From Sordariomycetes sp. S80-01Y (taxonomy: Eukaryota > Ascomycota > Sordariomycetes): DNA of 64,000 nt. The stretch covers positions 310,001 to 374,000 of the forward strand of contig JAXQJY010000032.1 of the NCBI GenBank assembly GCA_037042185.1. Direction: 5' to 3'. Below the pieces are notes generated by a model. It was given only the letters and a program-made list of their open reading frames with translations. It searched no databases and was not told the origin of the DNA. The first letter of the stretch is position 1; each line of letters opens with the position of its first letter. A program made the translations under genes and the position numbers. Positions 1 to 10,327 of this stretch are shown here, piece by piece.

Positions 1-86
1 AACTATACGAGATAGATTGAAAATACAGTACCCTTCGACGTTATCTAGATATATAAGAATCAAGTAGGAAAAGCTTTAGAGCATTC

Positions 87-788
87 TTAGGAGATACAGT
101 GGTTTACCCTCTCGAGTGCTCGCCGATTACCATCTATGACCACCTTATGCTCCTTGGGGACCCTCCTGGCGTACACATTCTTAGCAGCCTTAGATAGCTC
201 CTTGGCTACATCCTCTTTACTCTGGCCCGTAGCTGCTGCTCGGTCCGCGATGGTTTGTTTGAAGTCGACAACTTTCCATGGGGTCGAGGGGTTCCTGGGG
301 TTGTCGATTTCCTTTCTTGTAGGGTCCCAGCCAAGCGCTTTCTTCATGTCCTTCACCTGGAACTTGGAATTGTCACCTTGTCTTGCTCGAATAACGAGTT
401 CAATTCCAGACCTGGACTTTTCGAAGAAGGTTCTGTGCCGGCTCCAATTATCTTTGCCGACCTCCTGAATCAGCTTCCCAATGTCCTCCGTGTGCTTAGC
501 CCAGTCGTCGGTGTCGGTTTTGCAAAATTCAAAAGCTACCCTGTCGGGGGGCTTGCCGCCATGTTAATTAGTCGCCTGGTTAAATAAATTTGTGGCCGTC
601 TTCTCAAGGTCGATTTTTTCGACCCATTCTAATGCAGAGACCGGCTTGTTGCTGCTGTCCCTGACTAAGTTCGTCGAGGAAGATGGCAGGATGATGAGAT
701 GGGTCAAGATTTCGTTAATGTCGGCTCGAGGGCCTGTCGAAGGCCACTTCTGCCAAGCGGTTTTGCTTTTCTTTTGTTTTTGTCCCAG
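87..788 (-). pseudogene. Broken gene fragment of unknown function
   Basis: One minus-strand frame is open from 788 down to the stop at 87, apart from a single in-frame TAA at 564-566. The translation on both sides of that stop is coherent, with balanced composition and Trp-rich, helical segments. The part before it contains WQKWPSTGP and SALEWVEK; the part after it contains DDWAKH, FFEKSRSGIELVIR and ALGWDP. Continuity across the stop suggests a nonsense-mutated gene or an unrecognised intron. A branch-like CTAAT lies just before 560, but I see no good donor within 80 nt upstream. No start codon in a good context was found, so the 5' part is probably missing or spliced. I do not recognise the family. 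It is followed by the window edge on the left and by about 1.3 kb without a clear gene on the right. Confidence 0.4.
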
Positions 789-2099
789 TCATTCTTATCG
801 CACATGAGGCCCATGGTGCGATCGGATGTTATCGATCGCTCATTTGACACGCGACGAGACCAAACAGAAACACTCGTGAAGCGCCTAGCGGTAAAAGTTA
901 CGACAGCCCTTCTCTATGGCCATTTCATTTCGGTATGCAATACCAAGTCTCCAATGAATCGCGTCTTTCCTCTCGTGATGTTCATCGCCTACCCCGTGTG
1001 GTCTATTATTGAACTTCTCTGCAACATTTTGCTTGCGATCACTGATAATCTTAAGTGGTGGCCAAGATGCTCTCAATCCATACCTCGCCTCCGAATTCGA
1101 AGGGAACGCAGCGGAAGCCTGAACAAGCGAATGGGGCAGTGTTTGGGCTCGTTCTTCGTTGCGGCTCAATGTGCAGGGACGATCTCGATCTTGGCGCGAA
1201 GGATTGTAGATAGAGCCGCAACACCAGGTGACGGGAAGATGCGCATAACGGCAATAAGTGGTATCTCTGTCACAGTCCAAACTGGGCTCGCTGCCGTCAT
1301 AGGTAGATTCGTATGCGAAGGGGAATATGACTGACACACATTTGAGTAGCCTTCATACTTCTAACTAAACATCATGCTCCTTGTGGGTGTTTATCTACTT
1401 ATCATAACAGGGACCGAAGTCCCAGTCGTCGCTCGGTGCGTTTTGATGGCTGCTCGCGACTACTTTTACCCACATATAGCTTTTATTGGTTGGATTTATT
1501 TACTCTACGGCTTAAGGTTACTGATAAGATCGCCCGAGCCTATTCGGGCTAAATGTCTCTAGTTTGGGCTAGGGTTCTTGTGGTAATTGTTGGTCATTTT
1601 GTCAACGTACATGTACGGGTTAGATTTGTATATCGAACCTCGCGGTGACACGATTGATTACAGATGGACTGCATGGCCGGAAGATGAGCCGTGTCCTAAG
1701 CTATGGAGAGACCCGCTTGCAGATGAGCTGCTTGCGTTTTGAGTTGTTTTAGTTATTTTCAATAGGCAGCGTTGCCCTGGACAGGGGTACGAAGCCACGG
1801 CACACACAAGAGCGCCGCTGCTTGACCTCACACAACGGACGGCAACCCCATATCTCGGCAGAACATCAATATGAAGCAATACCACTGTTTTGTTCACGTC
1901 GCCTCGAGAGGTCTGTTATCCTCTTATTCAGCCGTGTCTCGTGCTCTTTCGCCCTCACCTGACACACCTTTTCTCTCTCTTCTACTCCTTCTCCTTAATC
2001 TCGTACCTACCGTCTCGCTACACCGCAACAGAGGCTCACATCCTCAGCGTCATTCATGACCTCAATTCAACTAAAAGACTTCACACAAACTCCATCACC
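789..2099. other. Intergenic region, no supported gene
   Basis: Overlapping open frames on both strands between 700 and 1340 have neither recognisable motifs nor plausible splice structure, and I regard them as chance. From about 1960 to 2099 the plus strand becomes pyrimidine-rich (runs of CTCTCTTCTACTCC type) and then AC-rich, as fungal 5' leaders often do. This supports a transcription start for the small gene that begins at 2100. Confidence 0.4.
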
Positions 2100-2512
2100 A
2101 TGTCTGGCTCCCGAGTCAACGGCGACGTCCGTGCGTAATAAGCGTTAGAGCGATGTCACGATCAGCAACCTTTTGTGGGGCCTCCCCCCATCCCACTCTA
2201 TTTTGTACGCCAACTTTAGATAGCCAACTCTGGTATAGTGAATACTAATTAAGTCATCGCAGGCCACCCTCAGTTTCCTCTCCGCGGCCATGGCGCTGCG
2301 TATCACCGAGATGTCGCGCAGGAACGGCGAGCTGTCGATACCCTTGTGGTTCGCCATCGCAGTGATCTGTAAGACTTCTTAACCTATCAAAGACGGATAT
2401 TGCTGATAAAGGATGTATGCTCTGACTCGGGATTGGCTATATCACCACAGCCATCATTCTGTACCAGTCCCCAGGAATGCCAAGGAAGCGATGCCTACAG
2501 AAGTATGTCTGA
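2100..2512 (+). CDS. Putative small single-pass membrane protein (three exons)
   Basis: Not recognised as a family; assembled by eye. An ATG at 2100 sits in a good context after a CT-rich leader and opens MSGSRVNGDVR. A second exon begins after the acceptor at 2261-2262, which has TACTAAT just upstream, and reads ATLSFLSAA then MALRITEMSRRNG then a hydrophobic stretch. It ends at a strong GTAAGA donor at 2369. A third exon (2451-2512) begins after CACCACAG and continues the same frame with a hydrophobic IILY and a basic tail PGMPRKRC, then stops. The result is about 66 residues with one membrane helix and a cationic C-terminus. Intron 2 (2369-2450) is convincing. Intron 1 would need a GC donor at 2133, or the protein starts at Met 2290 (46 residues). 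The downstream neighbour is convergent. Composition and splice logic support it; function is unknown. Confidence 0.42.
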
Positions 2513-2948
2513 GTTATCAACGCCTGGGGCTGCCTGCGCAGTTTCGGCGTCAAGTAGGCAAAAAGGTGTAGTGTTTAACAAGAGACCAGGCCAAGGTTGG
2601 TGCTAGTTACATTTCACAACGGTAGGCCGGACGATTGGAAGCCCCGAGCGTGCAATCTGAGAGGACAAGCGTCGTCGTAGAGCCCCAATAGGGTTATACT
2701 ATAGACACAGAGCATCTTGTTTATTCGATGAGCTTTATGCACATAGAGCGTCGAGCTTAGAACAAGCCCGTGTGTCACAGCTCTGGAGGTCGACAGTAGA
2801 CACCAAGCGTCCCATTTCACGCCCTGGTACACCCTCAGATGTGGTCAACCAAACAATTGTATAGAATGTATAGAGTACGGGGATAAACGACTGTCCGCCT
2901 CATTTCAGGATCCCGCCTGCTGGCAGACCCTGTAACTGTTGACGGGCC
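2513..2948. other. Intergenic, convergent 3' ends
   Basis: This is the space between the small plus-strand gene and the end of the minus-strand hydrolase gene. The last minus-strand codons read CAG-GTA-TGA. CAG/GTATGA is also a passable donor, so a 3'-UTR intron or a further exon cannot be excluded, but no coherent coding was seen further down. Confidence 0.35.
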
Positions 2949-5345
2949 TCATACCTGCATCTCGAAACGACTCCTTACAGCTCTGGCTGAGATCTTGGCT
3001 ACCTCCCGGAGACGGTCCAGCACTATCTCGTAGTCATTACTGAGTCTCTCGAACTTGACTAGATCCGAGTGATTGCGATTTATGGGGATAATGAAATTGG
3101 TGCCCATCTCCCATGGTCGGCTGTGCGTTGCCGAGTCCTTGTCAACCAACTCTGTAGGCTTTCCATTCATCGTGACATGTCCGTCTTCCTGCAAAGGTTT
3201 GAGTAAGTAATTTGGGTCTTGCAATAGAAGAGAAGAGAACGAGGGAGAAAAAAAGAAAAAAAAGGGAGAGGCGGAGAGCGGACATTATTATCAGGAAGAA
3301 AGAAGAGGGAAGGTAACAAAGGAAAAGGATTACACACTATTTTGGCAGTGCCTGACAAGCAGGTTTCGTAGAAGGAAAATATCGACGAGTCCCGAAAACT
3401 AAAAATCTCGGGGAAGATGGTAGCTTGCTGCATCAGCTTTGCGGAGCCGGTGGTGAGAGATGCCAGGAACTTTCGGTTTGGTTGCGCTCCCAAGATGGCG
3501 AGAAGGGCTGAGTTGTCCATACCGCGGTTCGGTACACCGAAGAACAAGGCACCAGCAGTTGCTCTGAAGTTTGAGCAGTCCGTTTCATCTCCTTCTTTGC
3601 CTAATAGAATCAACAGCTGTCTTCAGTCAGCCTACAACAGCCGTGCATGTGCTTAAGTCCAGTTTAGGCTTGATACCTCCTTAACTAGCAGCCCTCCAAG
3701 GCTATGCCCGATGAAGACCACCGGTCGTTTGCAAATATCGCGCTGTGAGAGTTAGTTGTTATAAAGCTGAGAAGTACAGCTATGACAATATCAAGTACAG
3801 GGTTGACTGTTCACTTACCGGCCTGATCGCGCGAAGGGACGAATTTAGGGATAGTGCCAAGTCCCGGAGGCTTTGGAACGAATTACCATGTTGTTGTACT
3901 GGTGTATTATATCCGTAAATGAGCACTCTCGCTTGGGCCCCTGTTGGAGCTCCTTTGAATTGCGAGAGTTCTGAACGCAGTTCTTCAAGCCACATATGAT
4001 TGCCGCTTCGTTCCTTGAAGGAGCCATACGCATGGCCGCCTAGCCCAGGGATGGCGATGATGCTGTCACAGGTAATAGACTCAGATAAAGTTTGCCAAAG
4101 ATGCCATCGCCTGACTTACTCGATTGTATCTTCCAGAAGATCGGAGGACTCCAAGCGCAGCTCGGAGAAGCCAAGGAAGTGAGAGTCAAAAACAAGCTCC
4201 ACGGATCCGCCATCAGAAATTGGCAAAGAAACAGGGATATGCCATTCTTTCTTTGGCCGTGTAGCCTCTAACTCTTTTGGACACTCGTCGAAAGATACGA
4301 TGGCCATCTTTTGCTCTCGGTAAGGATTTGGTGAAAAGGATCGGATGTGGATCGAGTGCTCGTCAATGCTAGTAGCTCTTGATAAGGACCGCTTGAAAAG
4401 GGCCTGGTTGCAAAAAAATGGGATGCCACGAACCCTAAACACGGTCTTAAACGCCGATGGCACATCCTTAGCATTGGGTTGCGTTTCTTTCTTGTCCTGA
4501 ACAGCGATCGTCTCGTCCAATGCCAGTGTAGTACCTAGCGAGGAGCAGGCATTGAAAACGTAGTCGGCCAGCTCAGGCTCGCTCAATTGCGTCCACTCGA
4601 TCGTTTGCGGCGGCCTTCCTTTGGTTCTAACGCCGTCAAACAGGAGAGGGTCATCGCGCGACCAGGGATAGTTGCGTACTTTCAATGTCAATCCCGTGGT
4701 CGCTTTGACATCGACTGTGGCCTGGAACGACCCGGAAAAGGTCACGATAGCAGCTAACTTGATCGGTTTGCAGATTCCTGATTCACTTCCGGCTACCTCT
4801 CTCAAACGCCAGATAACCTCATGAGGTTCCTGTTGGTCGTGATCGGACCACTTCAGGCCTCGAATTGAGAACTCATCGACCGGCCATGACGAGGGCTCCA
4901 TATAATGCGCCGGGCCGGAGGTGGAAGTCGAGGTCGGAGACTGTCTAACTAGTGACGAGGACGCCGCGGCGAGGCCGCTTTCGGGATGGAACAAACGAAC
5001 ATGAGGATGCGCATGATCCAATGTCCGTGGCTCGAACCTGATGGAGATCTCGGCGCTCTTGTATCGTCGATAGCCCTCGTTTGCCCGAAAGTTGAACTGC
5101 ATAACCAGCAGAGCCGCAGGTTCCTGAAGCCATGTCCCGTAGGCGACCGAGCAGACGCTGCCGATGATTCCGAACCCGAAGCGCTCGATGTGCGTGATTT
5201 TGATCCGCGTACTCGTATCATCAGCGTTGCGTTGCGGATAGCTGAGGCTGCTAGATCCGCCATCTTCCTCGAAGCGACAGAGACGAGGTTCCCAGCTTTC
5301 AACCAAGCCGGGTGAAGGAGAGGAATTATATCCGGATTGCCCCAT
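2949..5345 (-). CDS. SERAC1/PGAP1-like alpha/beta-hydrolase protein (five exons)
   Basis: Proposed exons on the minus strand: 5345-4120, 4062-3819, 3742-3677, 3616-3338 and 3188-2949. Phases agree throughout and give 684 residues. Residues 1 to ~400 form a poorly characterised beta-rich N-terminal region. The hydrolase domain follows: an oxyanion-type GLGGHAYGS at about 414-422, the nucleophile elbow GHSLGG with Ser504, then FFGVPNRGMD. Late His residues lie in SATHSRPW (His627) and NRNHSDLVKF (His645, the likely catalytic one). This combination is well known from fungal NLR-associated serine esterases related to SERAC1/DUF676, where it often forms the N-terminus of an NLR. Here it ends soon after the hydrolase, so it is a stand-alone enzyme or a truncated NLR. 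Intron 4 (3189-3337) carries a long purine tract. The start Met5345 is uncertain; the frame stays open upstream without an ATG. The gene is divergent from the CHAT gene. Confidence 0.8.
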
Positions 5346-5836
5346 TTTACCTGTCGATGCGCGGCCCGGCTTGGGTGGAGCAGGCGAGACACTAATATCC
5401 CTGATTGCTCGGCCTTGTATCCGTAGCTCAAAGGTTGCTCGGAGACGGCCCCACCGCTATCCACGCTGTGGATCGGCTGGAAGAAAGTAAATCCGCTCAG
5501 CGCATCACTTCTGTGAGGTCTGCAGCTGTCACAGTTATGTGGGTATTGCACTGATTGAGGCAGCGCGCCACGAGCATACGTGTGGAGGTTACAAGTAGCC
5601 TTGATTCTGTACAAAAGAGAAATGCCTCAAGAGAGGGCTTTTTATCTGCCTGTGGCCATCTTCCGCCACCTCCTATTGTAGCGGCAACGCTCGCCGAGCT
5701 TTGCACCTTGTGGCTGGTGTGCGCACAGCGCACCTAACCACATCTGGTTGGAACACCGCAACAGCAGCTGCCTGCATTCTTGATGCTCTCGGCGTACGCG
5801 CTTCGAGAGGTCGACCCGAAAGCAGATGCGCAAGCC
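5346..5836. promoter_or_regulatory. Shared divergent promoter of hydrolase and CHAT genes
   Basis: About 490 bp separates the two proposed start codons, which point away from each other, so the promoters must share or abut this stretch. No confident TATA box or operator-like repeat was found. The assignment rests on gene geometry only. Confidence 0.4.
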
Positions 5837-8800
5837 ATGGCGTCGTGGGAGACAATCGTTTTAGAATGTCGACGACTTAGCGACCTAGGCAAATACGATG
5901 AGGCTACGCACAAGTTGCGTCAGTTTCTGGAGTCAGATGGCCTTGAGCGGCTGCATGCTGTTGCTGAACTCGCTAAGATCCTGAGAAACCAGGGTTACTG
6001 GCGGGATTCGTATGACATACTTCAAAAAGAGGTGAAAAACGTCCCATATGAGGCAAAAGAGAGCCCAGTGTATCTCCAACTCGAGATGGACGCCTGTCTG
6101 CTGCGGCCTATCGTTCTGGCCTCATTTGACGGTGTGCTCGATCGTGCGGCCGAAGTCTTCCAAAGATTGCTGAAAATGCGCGACGCTGGGAAGCTTCATG
6201 AACTCCATCCGTCTTGGGTTTGTTCATCCTGTCTCCAGCAAGCTTTTCAGGGTTGCTGACCATCCTCTAGATCCAGGCAAACCTGTCGTACTCAAAGCTA
6301 CGCTTGGTTGCTAGCCAGTATCACGAGCCGAGCGCAGGGGCAGGCCTAGAATCTGCACTCTGCTGGTTGGAGCCCATGTTTCGAAAGCTGATGAATGAGG
6401 GGCGAGAAAGAGAGGCATTGGAAATCGTTACCGAGTATGCTGTCTTCATGCGCTCGCCTCGGAGGCCAGTAATGCGGACTCTGAACTTTGAGTCCTGGTC
6501 GCAAATGATCGACAACTTCACCTCGTCGCCGCAAACAACGCAATTGCTAAAGGCCAAGGCTATGAGCTCCCTGGCAGAAAATTCTGAGGACAAGTTGGAA
6601 ATCGATCGCCTCGAAAACCTGTGGGCGGAGGCAATCAGACTCTTCGAAGAGGAGGGCCACGCGCATGGTACCATGGATATCAGATTTCAGCAGGTCCGCA
6701 GGGACATCAAGAAGAACCACCAATATCTCACTGAAGAGCTCATGGGAGAGCTGAAAGGATATTTTGAGTCGTACGAGAAAGCAAACGCCGTCGCCCCGTT
6801 TCAGCGGGCAATCGAGACCATTCTAGTCCACATGCCCCCATGGCTAGCATTCGACTTGCAGATCTCCCTCGCCAACATGAGGGACGAACTATCCGGCATG
6901 GCTGGTGCAAGACTGGATTCTGCAATGGTCCAGGTCCGGCTTTTCGCATCTTGGCTCACCCATTCCGGCAAGTCGGCCAGAGTGATTGAGGGTGCCGATG
7001 CCCTGGATGCCGACATAGCCGTGGAGGACTGCCGATGGCTGAAAGGCATGATCTCCCACGTCAAATCCCTAGCGTATGCTCAGCTCGAGGATTTTGACAA
7101 GTCTCTCGCATGGGCAACCCAGGCGGCGATGGCATGGGGAGATTCATTTCCCGTCGATAGGTCAGAAGCGACCAGAATTATGCTCCAAGCCAGGCTGAAA
7201 ACATTTAGCATTATGAGGTCCGCAAACATGGAAGACATCATCGCCTTTGCGGAATTCGAAATCGGTGCGGAACTCAAGACGGATTTGATGGGACCAGCCA
7301 TACAGAAGATGGAGCTCGTGGTCGCCCAAGTCTTCAGCCCAAGGAGAGATCCCAGGGCCGCAAAATGGCTGGATTTGATGGAGCAGACAGCACGAAGTCT
7401 CTCCGAAGTCTCGCCAGAGGAAGGCGATATAAGAACGGCAGCTATCTGCCAGAACCGGGGGCTCGCTATGCTCAATTCTGCACAACCGCAGGGCGACGCA
7501 GAGTTTGAGGAGAAATGCATTGCGTACCTGGAGGAGTCAGTGGCACTGTACATGAAGCATAACCGCCTAGTGGAAGCTGCATCGACACGACAGATGCAGG
7601 CGCTTGCCCTGTTTTCGCATTTCCAGAAGACATCTGCCCCTGAGACCCTCCAGCGGTGCTTGGAGATTGTGTCCATCGCTAGAGATGCGTTTCGGGCCAC
7701 TGACAACACCAAATTCGTCGCTACGTCGACGCGTTGGTATTCGTTCTTCCTCTTCATCGCCTGGACTCGGGGGTGGGTGACTGGGGAGGCCACGCTCGAG
7801 TCCCTGAAAGAAGCGGAGGAGGCTTGGGTTGAGGAACGGGCCGAGATGTCCATCTTCGCAAGTCTCGAGGCAGTGTCACGTAAGCAGCAGTTGACTTCGG
7901 CCGCCGAATTGAGGGACACCTACCAAAGGGCCTTTGCTGTCTGTCATAAAGAAGGCAGAGTCGTGGAACTGTGGGAGTGGACACAAAGGGCCAAGGCAAG
8001 GAGCCTGTCGGACCAACTTGGTGTGGACGTGCTGGTCCCGTCGACACTCCGCGACGAGGTCATGAGAGAGCCGACAACGAAGATGCTCATCACACAAGAG
8101 GAAGCACTGACCGCCCAGATCGCCGCCAGCGAGGCTGCCGTGCGGCTCAAGCTCCGTGGTGAGCTTCACGTTCTTCACCAACAAATGGCGGAGTATCCCC
8201 TGCTCAAGACGATCCTCGATCTCAAGCGCGGGACTCCGGTTACTCTCACCCAAATATGTGATGTTGGAAAATCAATCAGAGGTCGCCAGACGGATGCCGA
8301 CGTCGTTTTCGTTGACTGGATTGATTTGAACGGGGTTTTCTGGGTTTTGACTTTGGCGAGCGGCGGTTCGCTAATGATGGAGAGCTGCCAACTTTCTGTC
8401 GGCGATGTTGCTGCTTGGAAAAGACGGTGGATGGACGCCGAACCCGGGACGGCGGCCGCCTTTGAAGAGGACGACTACGAAGAACACGAGCAACAGTTCT
8501 GCCTCCGCAGCCTCGATCAACTGGTTGCGCCACTGAGGACCCTGACTGGCGAGGGCGCCCTGCTGGTGTTTTGCCCGACGGGTATTTTACACTCCATCCC
8601 GCTCCACGCGCTGTTCGTGTCGGATTGCACCCCGATCATCGTACGGAATCCGATTGTCTACAGCGCAAGCCTAACTGTCTTCTGGCAATGCTGCCGGCGG
8701 GCCGAGCTTGCAACACTGGCGGGGCGAATGTGGCATATGGTGGGCGTCTACGAGAGCGCCCCCGGGCGGCATTTCTATTCCGGGGAGCGCTCGGCTGTTT

Positions 8801-9450
8801 ATGATTTCGTCCGGCAGCTTGCCGAGAAGCATGGCGCGAATGCAGAGACAGGGTCCGCCGTCACCAAAGCATTCTGGACGGACGCGGTCCAGCGCTCGGC
8901 CGTCTTTCACTTCCACGGCCACTGCATCCTCGATCGCAAGGTGTTGGCAGACCAAAGCTTGGAGCTGGCAGATGGGCTGCTCCCGGTTCGAGCAGTGTTC
9001 AACATGAAGCTGCGAGCTCCACACATCACATTGGTTGCGTGCGATTCGGCGTCGCAGGGCATCGCGGTAGGCGACGAGCCACTCGGGCTGGTCACGGCGT
9101 TCCTGTGTGCAGGCGCCGGGTCAGTCATCGGCGCCATTTGGCCCACGGCGTCCCGAACGGGTCGGGACTTTGCCGACAGTTTCTACGCCGAACTTGAGAC
9201 GCAACCTATTGCCAGCTCCCGACCACCGGCTAGCGAACCAGCTGGCGAAGACGGGGGCATCTTCAACTTGGCTGACGCCATGAGGCGTGCTGTCCTTGCT
9301 CTGCGGCGGAGGAGAGATTCAAGGCAGCCTTACCACTGGGCGGCGTTTGTCCTGCACGGCTCCTGGTTCATGAGAGCAGGTGTTAAGTCAGCTGGGCCAG
9401 CCTTCGGGGCGGAGCAAGGAGGGGGTGCGGCCGTGGCACACCAGGCCTGA
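5837..9450 (+). CDS. TPR-CHAT protease protein
   Basis: Two exons, 5837-6217 and 6271-9450. The intron has donor GTTTGT, a branch-like GCTGAC and acceptor CTCTAG, and keeps phase 0. The product is about 1186 residues from the Kozak-like ATG (GCCATGG) at 5837; an in-frame ATG at 5783 would add 18. Residues 1 to ~750 are helical repeats of TPR/solenoid type. The C-terminal ~300 residues form a CHAT domain (caspase/separase-related cysteine protease). Both catalytic residues are visible: His1007 in FHFHGH and Cys1051 in LVACDSAS. CHAT proteases of this architecture act in immune and cell-death pathways (bacterial Craspase/TPR-CHAT, fungal gasdermin activation). I found no gasdermin-like gene beside it; its divergent partner is the esterase at 2949-5345. 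The gene looks intact, so an active protease is likely; the substrate is unknown. Confidence 0.88.
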
Positions 9451-10327
9451 GCCGCGCCGCCAGCGAAGCTCTACAACGCAGATCTGATCGACATCTACGC
9501 TGGTCGCGAAAATACCACAACCACGGGCTTTATCGACGATGTGGCAATCCTTGCGCATGGAAGCAGGACAGAGAAATCGTGCAGCAGATTAGAGGACGCC
9601 CCGAGCAGAGCCATGGAATGGTGTCGAATGAGCAGCCATGTCTTGCTTCTAACGTGACTGTCGAAGTGGACGCGTCGCTTGCCATCGCGAGACGCGGATG
9701 CTGTTTGTTTAGCAGTAGTTGAAGCAGCCTATGGCAACGGCGATCGCTGTCATGTAGAAGCAGCTTGGTGGTGTACCAAACGAAACGGACAGTTCTGTCG
9801 CCGAACGGTGTTGCAGCGGATTCACAGGGAGAGACGCGGCCTATACTAAGTCCTTATGCATTGTCAGGCAGCGGTGGATTAACTCCAGGCTCTGGACCAA
9901 AGATTGCGACGACACCTCTCGCGTCCCAAATCGTGCAACAATTCGCAAGCAGGAGCCGGAATTACTCAGTCGGCCTACACCAGACTAAGTCCTCCATCAC
10001 CCCGCCATTCTTCTCAAGAGGCAACGTCATGGAATTGATTCTTTTTCATACTGGGTGTATGAATAGCCGACCGCAGTTGTACACTTCTGTGCACACTTTG
10101 AGAATCCATAGAGAGTAGGCGCCCGCAAATTGGCTCCTTCACCCGCCCGGCGGTGACAAAACACACGGCTGCCTTTTCCCAAAGCATCGCAGGGAATACG
10201 TTCTCTGAACTGCAGCATCACATGCGCCACGCACCGTCTAGATATAGCTCGACCTCCCGCGTTAACCTGACCCTCGGAGAACCTCATTGGCGGCACGAGC
10301 GAACCTGAAGACGTTCCAACCTCCTAG
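9451..10327. other. Intergenic between convergent CHAT and NLR genes
   Basis: Shared 3' flank. A plus-strand open frame at 9765-10118 has neither motif nor good context, and I see nothing else to support as a gene, RNA or repeat. Confidence 0.4.

Noticed and set aside
699-1337. Overlapping open frames on both strands
   Set aside because: No motif, no codon or splice evidence favouring either strand; probably chance.
7080-7919. Minus-strand open frame of 279 codons inside the CHAT gene
   Set aside because: No motifs; the opposite strand encodes the TPR part of an intact protein.
9451-10327. Search for a gasdermin-like partner beside the CHAT protease
   Set aside because: No frame of suitable length or gasdermin-like composition was seen on either side of the protease gene.
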